Positions 46,953 through 56,298 are shown, counted from the first letter of the stretch. The stretch: DNA of 64,000 nt from an uncultured Cycloclasticus sp. (GCA_913060865.1 CAJXTU010000008.1:46004-110003), one strand, 5' to 3'. Notes: generated by a model not told the origin, from the sequence alone. Translations and numbers: made by a program.

Positions 46953-47462
46953 TTATGTTATCTCATCAGGCCAAGCTGATGCATCCAAACCACCTTCTTT
47001 CGTCCACACTAACGTCGCGATATTGCGAAATTTTGCAACCGACATTGCCCCGCGTTTCATTCGACTCGAATTCTCATTAAGGTTATTAACAATATCATCA
47101 CGTGTCGCTTCATATATATCAAAGGCCTGGTAGTTCTCGTCCATTAATACCAGCACGACCGAATCCCAAGCTTTATCTAGTTTCAGCTGCCCTAACCGTT
47201 GCCCCCGGTAATTATCATTAAAGATGGAACGCGCTTTAATTTGCACCCTTTTGGGCCCATTAACATTCACTCGTTCGGCATCAAACCCTTCTGAGCGTTC
47301 CTCATATAATTCAAGACCCAGTAGTTTGCAGGCATCATACTCAGCAATTTCATTACTGACTCCCGGCAGCGGTTTGCCTGTCATTTTTCTAAAATCGGTG
47401 GCCAACTGTCTAGCTTGCTCTATTAACTTATCAACAGAATAAAGGTTAGTCGGCGCTGGCAC
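46953..47462 (-). CDS. Unknown protein with PD-(D/E)XK-like nuclease features
   Basis: About 169 aa from GTG 47462, which is one base after the stop of the previous lipoprotein gene; a longer ATG frame from 47513 would overlap it by 50 bases. After a helical N-terminus, the middle reads 'NEIAEYDACKLLGLELYEER', then 'GFDA' and 'KRVQIKARS', the E...D...QxK pattern of restriction-like nuclease folds. A strand 'DSVVLVLMDENYQAFDIYEA' follows. Whether the nuclease is active is not clear. It is transcribed after mrcB and the lipoprotein gene. Confidence 0.7.
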   Translation of the reverse strand: MPAPTNLYSVDKLIEQARQLATDFRKMTGKPLPGVSNEIAEYDACKLLGLELYEERSEGFDAERVNVNGPKRVQIKARSIFNDNYRGQRLGQLKLDKAWDSVVLVLMDENYQAFDIYEATRDDIVNNLNENSSRMKRGAMSVAKFRNIATLVWTKEGGLDASAWPDEIT

Positions 47463-47463
47463 T

Positions 47464-48030
47464 CTAAAACAACCTATCGGCGGTAGTCCGAGCCTGTCTC
47501 GCAGCATCGTCACTGCCTAAATTGTCGTAGCATGTAGCCATTAATAACCAGTTATCACGTTGTAATTTTTTATTATTATTTGATAATAAATTAGATTTCT
47601 TTGCCAAACTAATAGCCAATGCGTACTTATTTTGCTGAAAACGAATTTTTGCCAAGGCATGCCAAATCTGTGGGTCTCTTGGTGAAATACGAACAGCTCG
47701 TTCCAATTTAGATGCCGCAATATCTAAATGGCCTGATTCGCTTTGTTGATACGCACTATCTAGTAAAGCGATCACCGCTGGGTTTTGCGCGTCTAAAGGC
47801 ATTTCACCCGACAGGTCATGACTCTGCCCAATTTCGTCTTCTCTAGGTTGATCATCAATAGGGAACGTTTTAGCACTTTCTGGGAAGGGCTGCGACGGAT
47901 ATTCCACCGCTTCCCCCGTTCGACCTATTGGAGCCGGTACTTGGTTGTACATCGACAAATCCGCACAGGCCGTTATGGCGAACACAAGCACAACAAATAT
48001 GACTGATTTTATGATTTTACTGTCTACCAT
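47464..48030 (-). CDS. lpoP: TPR lipoprotein, probable PBP1b activator LpoP
   Basis: 188 aa. The signal peptide 'IIKSVIFVVLVFAITAC' ends in a lipobox whose Cys would be lipidated. A Pro-rich spacer is followed by about three TPR-like helix pairs ('ALLDSAYQQSESGHLDIAAS', 'DPQIWHALAKIRFQQNKYAL', 'NWLLMATCYDNLGSDDAARQ'). In Pseudomonas aeruginosa, LpoP is an outer-membrane TPR lipoprotein encoded next to the PBP1b gene and needed for its activity. This gene's ATG lies inside the 3' end of mrcB (14-base overlap), giving the same arrangement. The name is an inference from domain type and position. Confidence 0.8.
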   Translation of the reverse strand: MVDSKIIKSVIFVVLVFAITACADLSMYNQVPAPIGRTGEAVEYPSQPFPESAKTFPIDDQPREDEIGQSHDLSGEMPLDAQNPAVIALLDSAYQQSESGHLDIAASKLERAVRISPRDPQIWHALAKIRFQQNKYALAISLAKKSNLLSNNNKKLQRDNWLLMATCYDNLGSDDAARQARTTADRLF

Positions 48031-50377
48031 TACCCAAGCTCTCAAACCAATTTCCTGCCCGCTCTAATGTTCTACCAACCGCACCTACACAGGGTGAATA
48101 TTCAACAGGAGCCGATCCTTTTATAAAAGGATATTGTACAGCATTTGCACAATACTCATTCGCACGATAACCCAATGGGTCAACCCAACTATACTCTACA
48201 TTTTTAGGCTTAGTTAATCGTACACTTTCTTTGGAAATGACACTCATCACACTGGACCAAACTTGTAATGCTCCGCTAGCCCCAGTTAATTTTGAAGGTT
48301 TATTATCATCACGCCCCAACCACACCACTGCTAAATAGTCACCACTAAACCCTGCAAACCAGCTATCTCGTAACTCATCCGTCGTACCAGTTTTACCGGC
48401 TAATTTATAATTAGTCGACATATATCGGTAGGCAGAACGCCCCGTACCTTCTGTCATCACCTCTTGCAATGCCGTGTTAACAAGGTAGACAGCCGATGGG
48501 TTTGCTACCTGCCTCACGCTTAAGGCGTAACGTTGCAACGCAGAATGATCACTAGAGGTCACCGATTGGATAGAGCGTAAATGTGTAAAAAAACCCTCAC
48601 CTGCCAAAGTTTGATACATTTGCGCCACCTCGATCGGTGATAACGGCAACGCCCCAAGCAATAATGATGGATACGGTTTGATCGGGCGCCTAACCCCTAA
48701 TTCTTCCAGGGTACGTTTTACATTGGGTACTTTAAGCTCCATCCCCAAGCGCACGGTGGCTAAATTATATGAATCCGACAAGGCTTTGTGTAATGGAACA
48801 TCGCCATGTTCCGTCTTATCATAATTTTGTGGCATCCAAAGATCACCAGACTGCTGTTTTAAGCTAATGGCTGAATCATCAATCAAGCTGGTTAATGTAT
48901 ATTTGTCGGGTTGCGATAAAGCGGTTAGGTAGACAGCGGGCTTAACCAACGAGCCAATCGGCCTAATGGCATCAAGCGCTCTATTGAAACCATTAAATGT
49001 AGGGTTTCTGTCACCAATGACTGCAACAATTTCGCCTCCCTCACGACGTGTAATAACCATCGCTCCTTGTAACTTGCCTTTTTCAATACCATATTGATTA
49101 TTAAGCGCCTGTAGTTTCCGCTTAAATAAGTTTTCAGCTGTTGTTTGAATGTTGTAGTCTAAGGTCGAGAAGATATTCAAGCCTTCTGAGCGTAAATCTT
49201 CATCTTTATAATCACGGCTCAGTTGTCGTTTTACTAAGTCTAAAAAAGCAGGAAAACGAGAGCTTTTAATTTGCTTAAACGGCGAAATATCGGTACCAAA
49301 TCGCCTTGCAATTTTTCTTTGCTCGTCGGGCAATACGCCTAAGTTTGCCATTTCATCGAGCACTAAATTTCTACGCTTCAATGCACGCTCAGGGTGCCGC
49401 CTCGGGTCATAATAAGAAGGCCCTTTCACTAGACCAACTAACAAGGCCGCTTGGTGTGGTTTCAATTCAATCAGTGGCTTATTAAAATAAAACACACTCG
49501 CCATTCCAAACCCATTAATAGAGCGCTCACCATCTTGCCCTAGAAATACTTCATTGAGGTACGCTTGTAGAATCTCGTCTTTTTCAAACCGTGCTTCAAT
49601 AATCAAGGCCATTAAGGCTTCTTTTACTTTTCGCCATAAGCTTCGTTCTGAAGTCAAATAGAAATTTTTAATCAGCTGTTGCGTTAAGGTGCTACCGCCC
49701 TGAACAACTCCACCTGCTTTAAAGTTTACCCACACCGCACGTAAAATAGACTTAACAGACACCCCGTAATGTTGGTAAAAATCACGGTCTTCGATAGCTA
49801 TTAATCCATCAATTAATGTCTGCGGCACATCATCGAGCTTAACCAAAATTCGGTCTTCATTATGGCTAGGGTAAAAACTTCCTACTTGAACGGGGTCTAG
49901 ACGAACAAGCGCCTCACTCCTACCGGTCTTAACATCTTTTATAGCGGATACTTGTTGATTGCTAAAGTAAACTTTAATGGTTTTAGATGCTTCCTTACCA
50001 TCAAAAAACTCAAATGGGCGCGTTTTCACCGTAAAGGTTGAACCTGAACGGTAATACTTCCCACCTGAACTAAAATCCGTTGTCCGTTGGTATCGTAGGT
50101 CTCCTAATAAAGTCTCAAACTGCTGGATAGAAAGAGGTAGGCCTTGATAAATTTCAACGGGATTCGCAAATACATGAGCAGGCAACTCCCAACGTTTTCC
50201 CTCAAATTGGGTACGGACAATATTGTCTAAATATAAAACGTAAGCCGAAAGTATAACGATAAATAACAAGCTTGCTTTTAGAATTAAGCCTTTAAGAAAG
50301 CTTGAAGAGTTTTGTTTTTTTGATCGTTTAGTCGGCTTTTTTTTGCGGGGGAGAGCTTTAGTTTTGGGCTTAGCCAT
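48017..50377 (-). CDS. mrcB: Bifunctional penicillin-binding protein 1b
   Basis: 786 aa class A PBP. A basic cytoplasmic tail (about 1-27) precedes the anchor 'LILKASLLFIVILSAYVLYL', then a UB2H-like domain ('YRTTDFSSGGKYYRSGSTF'). The GT51 glycosyltransferase has 'LIAIEDRDFYQHYGVSVKSI' (catalytic Glu) and 'GGSTLTQQLIKNFYLTSERS'. The transpeptidase has the SxxK serine in 'RPIGSLVKPAVYLTAL', 'SDSYNLATVRLG' (SxN) and 'AGKTGTTDELRDSW' (KTG). It polymerises and crosslinks peptidoglycan, activated by the lipoprotein encoded next to it. Confidence 0.97.
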   Translation of the reverse strand: MAKPKTKALPRKKKPTKRSKKQNSSSFLKGLILKASLLFIVILSAYVLYLDNIVRTQFEGKRWELPAHVFANPVEIYQGLPLSIQQFETLLGDLRYQRTTDFSSGGKYYRSGSTFTVKTRPFEFFDGKEASKTIKVYFSNQQVSAIKDVKTGRSEALVRLDPVQVGSFYPSHNEDRILVKLDDVPQTLIDGLIAIEDRDFYQHYGVSVKSILRAVWVNFKAGGVVQGGSTLTQQLIKNFYLTSERSLWRKVKEALMALIIEARFEKDEILQAYLNEVFLGQDGERSINGFGMASVFYFNKPLIELKPHQAALLVGLVKGPSYYDPRRHPERALKRRNLVLDEMANLGVLPDEQRKIARRFGTDISPFKQIKSSRFPAFLDLVKRQLSRDYKDEDLRSEGLNIFSTLDYNIQTTAENLFKRKLQALNNQYGIEKGKLQGAMVITRREGGEIVAVIGDRNPTFNGFNRALDAIRPIGSLVKPAVYLTALSQPDKYTLTSLIDDSAISLKQQSGDLWMPQNYDKTEHGDVPLHKALSDSYNLATVRLGMELKVPNVKRTLEELGVRRPIKPYPSLLLGALPLSPIEVAQMYQTLAGEGFFTHLRSIQSVTSSDHSALQRYALSVRQVANPSAVYLVNTALQEVMTEGTGRSAYRYMSTNYKLAGKTGTTDELRDSWFAGFSGDYLAVVWLGRDDNKPSKLTGASGALQVWSSVMSVISKESVRLTKPKNVEYSWVDPLGYRANEYCANAVQYPFIKGSAPVEYSPCVGAVGRTLERAGNWFESLGNGRQ

Positions 50378-50452
50378 CTTTTATTTAACAGATTTAAAAG
50401 TTAAGCAGTTTGCACTGCAATACATTTGCGCCATGATGGCATAGACTGGTTC

Positions 50453-52291
50453 CTACTGGGTGATTAATTTCTCGATATCTAACGACTTACCCAATAACTC
50501 ATCTATTGAAATATATTGATCCTCTAATAACTCTAGAGACGGTTTACCCAACAAATAACCCTGAACATAATCAACACCTAGTTCTTTTAATACCCGTAAT
50601 ATTTCGGCATTCGATACATACTCTGCTATCGCTTTTTTACCTAGACTATGCGCCACTTCAATCATAGATTTAACGAGTACTTGATCCGCATGATCAACGG
50701 CTAAATTATTAATAAATTGCCCATCAATTTTTAAATAATCCACGGGGAAATTTTTAATGTAGTTAAACGAACTAAAACCAGCGCCGAAATCATCCAGTGC
50801 AAAACGACAACCCAACGCACGTATTTTTGACACCATTTCTCGTGTTTTACTGAAATTGGATACCGCGGCTGTTTCAGTAATTTCAAACGTAAGCCTCGAT
50901 GGAGAAATCCAGGTTGACTCAAGTTTTTTCTTAATAACGGGTAGTAAGTAATCACCTTGCAAAGCATGACTTGACAAATTAATGGTAAAACAAATGTTTT
51001 CTTGTGTTTTAGGTAACGCAGCAATGTAATCAATCGCGTGAGATACAACCCAAAGATCAATATGATGTATAAGGCCCATACGCTCCGCTACAGGAATGAA
51101 TTGAACTGGGCTTAAAAGCTCCCCAGCATCACCGACCATTCGAAGTAACGTTTCGTAATGCGATACTTGACCGTTAGATAACTTCACCACCGGCTGAAAA
51201 ACCAGTTTAAATAAATCTTCACTTAACGCATGGCGTATCTTTGGTACCCACTTAGCATCGTCTCTTAAGCTGATAAGCTCATCATTATCACTTTCAAACA
51301 AGCTGACTCTATTGCGACCTAATGTTTTGGCAGAATAGCAAGCGTGGTTAGCCCGAGACATCAATTCACTTGGGCGCTTAATTGCTTCTATAGGTTCTAA
51401 CATAGCAACGCCGATACTGGCGGAAATATTATAAATATTCCCTCCAGACTTAAAGTCAAATTCATCAATCGTCAGCCTAATCTTTTCTGCCATGTCCAAA
51501 GCCTTTTCTTGCACTGTTTTACTCATGAACACTTGAAATAAATTAGAGCCTACTCGGGCAATAAACGCTTCGCTATTAAGTACAGAACGAATCAATACTG
51601 CGATCTCTATTAATAAACGATCGCCTGCCTCGTGCCCTTCAACATCATTAACGACCTTAAATTGATCCAAATCAATGTCTAATAGCGCGCCATGTTGCTT
51701 AAAGTTATTGCACCTTAATATGGCAAAATCTAAGGCTTTTTCCAAGCCACTTCTATTAGATAACCCCGTGAGCTCATCGTGTGCAACCAAGTATTGCAAA
51801 CGTGCTTCCATAATCCGGCGCTCAGATAACTCTCGTATTAACTTCTCTTCATTTTCTATACGATCATCACGTTCGTTTTTCAGAGCAAACGCCAGATCAA
51901 CCAAGGGTAATAAATCATTCCCTTTATCTGGATACTGGACAATAGTTGCGGCATTTGCTTCATGACATTTAGTCATTAATACCTCATCAATTTTAGTCGC
52001 CCGGTCAGCCATTAAAATTAACGGAATAGCATCATGACCGTCTAAGGTGGTCAACATTTGACTGAGTTTTAACGTATCGCTCTGAGGCAAGTCATGAGCC
52101 AAAAGAATGACACCTATTTGATCAATTTTCCCTTGAAATGGGCGAATAATTTCAAATACCTTCTCTTGGTTTGAAGCGCAAATTAAATGCCGGTAACCAC
52201 TTGCTGACAACATATTTTGCAATGTCGACAAACGATCTTCATCATGCTCAATGATTACTATGTATTGTTCTTTTTGTTTTAATTGCTTCAT
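50453..52291 (-). CDS. Receiver-like, degenerate GGDEF and EAL domain protein
   Basis: 612 aa, soluble. Residues 1-130 look like a response-regulator receiver ('YIVIIEHDEDRLSTLQNMLS'). The GGDEF domain (about 165-330) has 'GSNLF' in place of GGDEF, so it should not make cyclic di-GMP. The EAL domain (about 345-600) keeps the key residues: 'YETLLRM', 'INLSSHAL', 'EITETAAVSN', 'FALDDFGAGFSSF', 'YLKIDGQFI', 'AIAEYV' and 'VQGYLLGKP', so it is probably an active cyclic di-GMP phosphodiesterase. It lies alone, next to mrcB. The opposite activity is encoded at 36724-37635. Confidence 0.9.
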   Translation of the reverse strand: MKQLKQKEQYIVIIEHDEDRLSTLQNMLSASGYRHLICASNQEKVFEIIRPFQGKIDQIGVILLAHDLPQSDTLKLSQMLTTLDGHDAIPLILMADRATKIDEVLMTKCHEANAATIVQYPDKGNDLLPLVDLAFALKNERDDRIENEEKLIRELSERRIMEARLQYLVAHDELTGLSNRSGLEKALDFAILRCNNFKQHGALLDIDLDQFKVVNDVEGHEAGDRLLIEIAVLIRSVLNSEAFIARVGSNLFQVFMSKTVQEKALDMAEKIRLTIDEFDFKSGGNIYNISASIGVAMLEPIEAIKRPSELMSRANHACYSAKTLGRNRVSLFESDNDELISLRDDAKWVPKIRHALSEDLFKLVFQPVVKLSNGQVSHYETLLRMVGDAGELLSPVQFIPVAERMGLIHHIDLWVVSHAIDYIAALPKTQENICFTINLSSHALQGDYLLPVIKKKLESTWISPSRLTFEITETAAVSNFSKTREMVSKIRALGCRFALDDFGAGFSSFNYIKNFPVDYLKIDGQFINNLAVDHADQVLVKSMIEVAHSLGKKAIAEYVSNAEILRVLKELGVDYVQGYLLGKPSLELLEDQYISIDELLGKSLDIEKLITQ

Positions 52292-52601
52292 AGCAGTAAC
52301 CCTTTTTACTCTAACTGCACGTCATTTTGATTATAAAAAACATTAATAAAAATAAAATTTATCTTGTCTATCAATAACTTTACGCCTGTTCTTAATGAAG
52401 TGTCAACATTAATTTCCATAACAAATTGATATAACAAGTAAGAAAAGCATAAAGTCTCCATAGTAGAGAACATTAAAATTTCTACCTTTCTTAAATTAAA
52501 AAAAAATTAAAAAGAAGTTAAAAAACCTAAATGATAACTAGCTCAATGACTATTGTTTACTATAATCATTACACTTAACAATTACTGACAACGGTCCTTA
52601 T
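52292..52601. other. AT-rich intergenic region between divergent c-di-GMP and HDOD genes
   Basis: About 310 bases, strongly AT-rich with A-tracts around 52500-52530. A TATAAT at 52561-52566 could be a -10 element for the HDOD gene, but I see no good -35. No small gene is supported. Confidence 0.4.
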
Positions 52602-53468
52602 ATGTCACCAACAGCAGCGAATATATGCACGATAAATGATTTCTTAAGCGGTGAAATTGACCTGTGCTCACCACCTGAAATTTTTATGCGTATTACACAG
52701 GCTCTTGATGACCCGATGAAAAACGCTAAAGATACTGCTGGGATTATTGAGCAAGACCCTTCCCTATCTGCTCGTATGTTAAAAATCGTTAACTCAGCCT
52801 TTTTTGGCTTCCCTGCGACCATTAAGACAATTGATCACGCGATATCCATTTTAGGTGATCGTGAGATTCGCATGCTCGTTATGACCACTAGCGTCGTTGA
52901 CAAGTTTTCGAGCATGCCTAACTCCATTCTTGATATGCGTGAGTTTTGGGCTCATAGCTTAAAAACTGCTTTATTTGCTAAGTTCCTAGCAGATAACCAC
53001 CCAAAAAAGCGACAACTCGCTTCTGTTTTCATTAGTGGACTTCTTCATGATATTGGGCGATTGATTTTATACACTAAAGCCCCTGATCTTGCTCGCGCCG
53101 CTGCTTTATTGGTCAAGTCAAATCAACTCAGTGAAATTGATGCCGAAGCATCAATATTTGGTTTTAATCATGCCCAACTGGGAGGCGCACTACTAGAAAT
53201 GTGGCAAATACCCGCATCCATTCAAAACGCAACAACATTCCACCATCAACCTGAACTCGCCCCTAGTGATAAAGATGAAACTAATATTACCTACCTTGCA
53301 AATAAATTAACTCATATAGACACAACATCAGAAGAAATGATCGATGCTGCCAAGTTATATGAAGATCAAGTATGGGAACACATTGATATGCCGTTTGGTA
53401 TTGTCACCTCCGTATCTGGCAAGGTTAACGAACAGTTCAATCAAACCTATTCATTGTTTTTCAGCTAA
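52602..53468 (+). CDS. HDOD-domain protein
   Basis: 288 aa with a single HDOD domain covering about 15-215: 'LCSPPEIFMRITQALDDPMK', 'IEQDPSLSARMLKIVNSAFF', 'IKTIDHAISILGDREIRMLV' and 'LLHDIGRLILYTKAPD', where the HD pair resembles HD-GYP phosphodiesterases but lacks their GYP motif. HDOD proteins are regulatory, often linked to motility, biofilm or cyclic di-GMP signalling. It is divergent from the EAL protein gene, hinting at a joint function. Its end overlaps the YafJ-like gene by four bases on the other strand. Confidence 0.9.
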   Translation: MSPTAANICTINDFLSGEIDLCSPPEIFMRITQALDDPMKNAKDTAGIIEQDPSLSARMLKIVNSAFFGFPATIKTIDHAISILGDREIRMLVMTTSVVDKFSSMPNSILDMREFWAHSLKTALFAKFLADNHPKKRQLASVFISGLLHDIGRLILYTKAPDLARAAALLVKSNQLSEIDAEASIFGFNHAQLGGALLEMWQIPASIQNATTFHHQPELAPSDKDETNITYLANKLTHIDTTSEEMIDAAKLYEDQVWEHIDMPFGIVTSVSGKVNEQFNQTYSLFFS

Positions 53469-54244
53469 CCAAGGCTTGTATATTCCTTAACGCCCAAACG
53501 GAAGACACTAAACTCATTGACCAGCATTTTTATCCACTGTTCATTTGATGTTAAAGGCTCTGTCGCGATGACCGTAACGACATCAGTACTGGATGTTTCT
53601 TTTTTGAAATCGACACACAAATCCGCGTCCAACAATTGCGCTTCTTCAAAGGGTGCTTGACGCGTTAACCAGGATAACTTCGTACTACAAAAAGTGTATA
53701 AATGGCCTACATTACTCATCAACACGTTAAAAACCCCATGCTTGGCCACTTCCCTACATAAGCGCTCTATGGCATTTCTAATCGCTACATGACTCTTTGG
53801 TTTAACAGGGAATTGTTCACGAAGTTGGCTTAATATCCAACAAAATGCATATTCACTATCAGTTGTACCTATTGGAGCATAACCATTCAGCGTTTTTTTC
53901 TTGATGCCTTTCAACTGGCCATTATGCGCAAACGACCAAACATCTCCCCATAGTTCACGTGAAAATGGATGCGTATTTTCTAAACAGACTCGTCCTCTAT
54001 TCGCCTTTCTAATATGACAAATAATTTGTGTACTTTTTATCGAATAATGTTGAATGAATTTAGCCACTTCAGAGTCAGCACTAGCAATAGGGTCATGAAA
54101 AGAGCGAAAGCCTCTGCCTTCATAAAAAGCGATACCCCAGCCATCTTTATGTGACCCCGTTTCCCCGCCACGTTTAATTAGCCCACTAAAACTGAAACAA
54201 ATATCCGTGGGTACATTTGCGCTCATCCCCAATAATTCACACAT
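53465..54244 (-). CDS. Class II glutamine amidotransferase, YafJ-like
   Basis: 259 aa. The nucleophilic Cys is residue 2 ('MCELLGMSANVPTD') after Met removal, as required for Ntn-type amidotransferases. Conserved parts are 'GSHKDGWGIAFYEGRG', 'IICHIRKANRGRVCLENTHP' and 'WSFAHNGQLKGIKK'. It hydrolyses an amide, often gamma-glutamyl compounds, but the natural substrate of this subgroup is unsettled. It lies ten bases downstream of the small lipoprotein gene and is convergent with the HDOD gene. Confidence 0.9.
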   Translation of the reverse strand: MCELLGMSANVPTDICFSFSGLIKRGGETGSHKDGWGIAFYEGRGFRSFHDPIASADSEVAKFIQHYSIKSTQIICHIRKANRGRVCLENTHPFSRELWGDVWSFAHNGQLKGIKKKTLNGYAPIGTTDSEYAFCWILSQLREQFPVKPKSHVAIRNAIERLCREVAKHGVFNVLMSNVGHLYTFCSTKLSWLTRQAPFEEAQLLDADLCVDFKKETSSTDVVTVIATEPLTSNEQWIKMLVNEFSVFRLGVKEYTSLG

Positions 54245-54253
54245 GGCCAGTTA

Positions 54254-54526
54254 TTACAGTTCTTCTATAACTGTCCGCGCGATGGGCACTTGAACATATC
54301 TATTCTTACCGTCTTTTTTAACCCAAAAGTAGTAATAACCTTTTTGTGAGTCTGATGTCACTTTACTATCTAAGACAGTCCATGATTTTTTATGCTCCCC
54401 TTCATAAAAGCTTACTGTGTAGTCGCCTTCCATCCAACTGACACCTAAACGCGAAATTTTATTTTGCTGCTCCTCAGAGCAGCCCATACTGAGTAATAAC
54501 ACAGCCATTAATATAATATACTTCAC
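54254..54526 (-). CDS. Small lipoprotein of unknown function
   Basis: 90 aa from GTG 54526, chosen because GGAG lies five bases before it. 'VKYIILMAVLLLSMGC' is a clear lipoprotein signal with lipobox 'LSMGC'. The mature part is about 75 residues, with aromatic strands ('YTVSFYEGEHKKSWTVLDSK', 'KGYYYFWVKKDGKNRYVQVP'). No family is recognised. The GTG overlaps the TGA of the preceding 66-aa gene by four bases. It is part of a run after hemH. Confidence 0.75.
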   Translation of the reverse strand: MKYIILMAVLLLSMGCSEEQQNKISRLGVSWMEGDYTVSFYEGEHKKSWTVLDSKVTSDSQKGYYYFWVKKDGKNRYVQVPIARTVIEEL

Positions 54527-54723
54527 GAGTTCTCCAGCTTTCTTAACACAAGAAACACCATCACAAATGCTCCGCCAATAGCACACATCCACACATCGGA
54601 ACGTTGCAAACCTAATAAACTACCTAGCCCCGCTCCAATAGCAGCCCCAAGACCACTAAACGCCATACTTCTCATCATCTTACAGAAGCTACAGTCTGAC
54701 CCTTCTCCAAAAAACTTTGGCAT
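54523..54723 (-). CDS. Small glycine-rich membrane protein
   Basis: 66 aa. It starts 'MPKFFGEGSDCSFCKMMRSM', with a CxxC pair, followed by two short spans: 'GLGAAIGAGLGSLLG' (glycine-zipper like) and 'WMCAIGGAFVMVFLVLRKL'. Glycine-zipper proteins oligomerise in membranes. It starts at an ATG overlapping the hemH TAA (TAATG) and ends overlapping the lipoprotein start, so hemH, this gene and the lipoprotein gene are probably co-translated. The function is unknown. Confidence 0.75.
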   Translation of the reverse strand: MPKFFGEGSDCSFCKMMRSMAFSGLGAAIGAGLGSLLGLQRSDVWMCAIGGAFVMVFLVLRKLENS

Positions 54724-55730
54724 TACGATACCTCCAACGTTGGCTCTGAATTGACCTCTTTATTATTCTCTTCAATTAAAGATAAAAGTGCCGCAATATG
54801 AGCATCATCATCATTCAAGGCTGGAATATAACGATAGTTCTCGCCGCCGGCCTTTAGAAAAATATCTTTATTTTGCATAGCAATTTCTTCCAGTGTCTCC
54901 AAGCAGTCCACAGAAAAACCTGGGCAAACCACATCAACACTTTTAATACCTTCTTCGGGTAGTGCTTCTAATGTTTCCACGCAATAGGGCTGAATCCATT
55001 TTGCTTTACCAAAACGAGATTGAAAAACCATCCGCCACTCTAATGGCTTGAGTCTCAACTTTTCAACCAACAATTCTGTCGTCTTCGTGCAGTGGTCTAA
55101 ATAGGGGTCACCTTGCTTAATCGTTCTATCAGGTACGCCATGAAATGAAAGTAACAGACATTCGGCTTTACCATGCTCTTTCCAATATGTCTGTACGCTC
55201 TGTGCCAAGGCATTTATATAGGCTTCGTTATCGTGGTAATCAATAATTGTTTTACTGCGCGGCGCAGCGCCCCATTTAGCGTATGCCTGTCTAAAGGCAT
55301 GCAAAGCGGTGCCTGTACTTGACGTAGCAAACTGAGGGTATAACGGTAAAACGATGATGTTATCCACACCCGCTTTTTTCACCTGGCCAAGCACTGACTC
55401 AATTGAAGGTTGCCCGTAACGCATTGCTAAAAAAATCTCATACTGACCTGCTCGATTTTGCTCCGCTAGCGCCTGCAAACTAACCTGTATTTTTTTTGAA
55501 TTTACCAGTAAAGGTGAGCCTTCATCCGTCCAGACCTTTTGATATGCCTTAGCCGATTGCGCAGGGCGTTTCTTCAATACAAAGAAATTTAGAATAACCC
55601 ACCACAGCGCTCGAGGTATCTGTACCACCTTAGGATCCCATAGGAATTCTCTTAAATATTCTCGAACAGCCTCTTCGGTAGGCGCCTCTGGCGTCCCCAA
55701 GTTAATCAATAAAACAGCCGTTTTTTTCAT
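54723..55730 (-). CDS. hemH: Ferrochelatase
   Basis: 335 aa. It starts 'KTAVLLINLGTPEAPTEEAV', has 'YPQFATSSTGTALHAFRQAY', the metal-binding His in 'LLLSFHGVPDRTIKQGDPYL' and the active-site Glu in 'VVCPGFSVDCLETLEEIAMQ'. It inserts Fe(II) into protoporphyrin IX to make heme at the inner membrane. It lies 20 bases after folE. Heme from it would feed the cytochromes of the cbb3 locus, although that is far away in the window. Confidence 0.96.
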   Translation of the reverse strand: MKKTAVLLINLGTPEAPTEEAVREYLREFLWDPKVVQIPRALWWVILNFFVLKKRPAQSAKAYQKVWTDEGSPLLVNSKKIQVSLQALAEQNRAGQYEIFLAMRYGQPSIESVLGQVKKAGVDNIIVLPLYPQFATSSTGTALHAFRQAYAKWGAAPRSKTIIDYHDNEAYINALAQSVQTYWKEHGKAECLLLSFHGVPDRTIKQGDPYLDHCTKTTELLVEKLRLKPLEWRMVFQSRFGKAKWIQPYCVETLEALPEEGIKSVDVVCPGFSVDCLETLEEIAMQNKDIFLKAGGENYRYIPALNDDDAHIAALLSLIEENNKEVNSEPTLEVS

Positions 55731-55749
55731 ATTACAACCCTATACAGCA

Positions 55750-56298
55750 CTATTTCCCCATTTTTAATAAACTTAAAAATTCTGCTCGTGTCTCAGAGTT
55801 TTTACGAAATTGACCTAGCATGCTCGATGTCGTCATTTGCGAGTTCTGCTTTTCAACACCTCGCATCATCATACATAGGTGTTTTGCCTCTACAACAACC
55901 GCCACCCCTTTTGCACCGGTTACTTTGAGAATCGAATCTGCAATTTGCGTGGTCAGTTGTTCTTGAATTTGTAATCGACGTGCATACATGTCAACGATTC
56001 GGGCTACTTTAGATAACCCTAACACTTTACCATTGGGTAAGTACGCCACATGGCACTGCCCAATAAACGGTAATAGATGGTGTTCACACATCGAATACAG
56101 CTCTATATTTTTAACAATCACCATATCGTCTGCATCTGAGTCAAAAATAGCACCATTGACAATGCTATCGAGGCTTTGCTGATAACCACTGGTTAAAAAA
56201 GACATAGCTTTCGCCGCACGCTTTGGCGTATCTACTAGACCTTGCCGATCTACATCCTCACCGATATCTGAAATAATTTGTTTGTACAGTTTTTCCAT
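55750..56298 (-). CDS. folE: GTP cyclohydrolase I
   Basis: 182 aa, the FolE1 type. Zinc and catalytic residues are in '[20 protein letters not shown]' (CEHH) and '[20 protein letters not shown]' (second Cys). '[20 protein letters not shown]' is the conserved linker and '[16 protein letters not shown]' the barrel helix. It opens GTP to dihydroneopterin triphosphate for folate synthesis. It lies 20 bases upstream of hemH and 57 bases after dusA. Confidence 0.96.
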   Translation of the reverse strand: MEKLYKQIISDIGEDVDRQGLVDTPKRAAKAMSFLTSGYQQSLDSIVNGAIFDSDADDMVIVKNIELYSMCEHHLLPFIGQCHVAYLPNGKVLGLSKVARIVDMYARRLQIQEQLTTQIADSILKVTGAKGVAVVVEAKHLCMMMRGVEKQNSQMTTSSMLGQFRKNSETRAEFLSLLKMGK

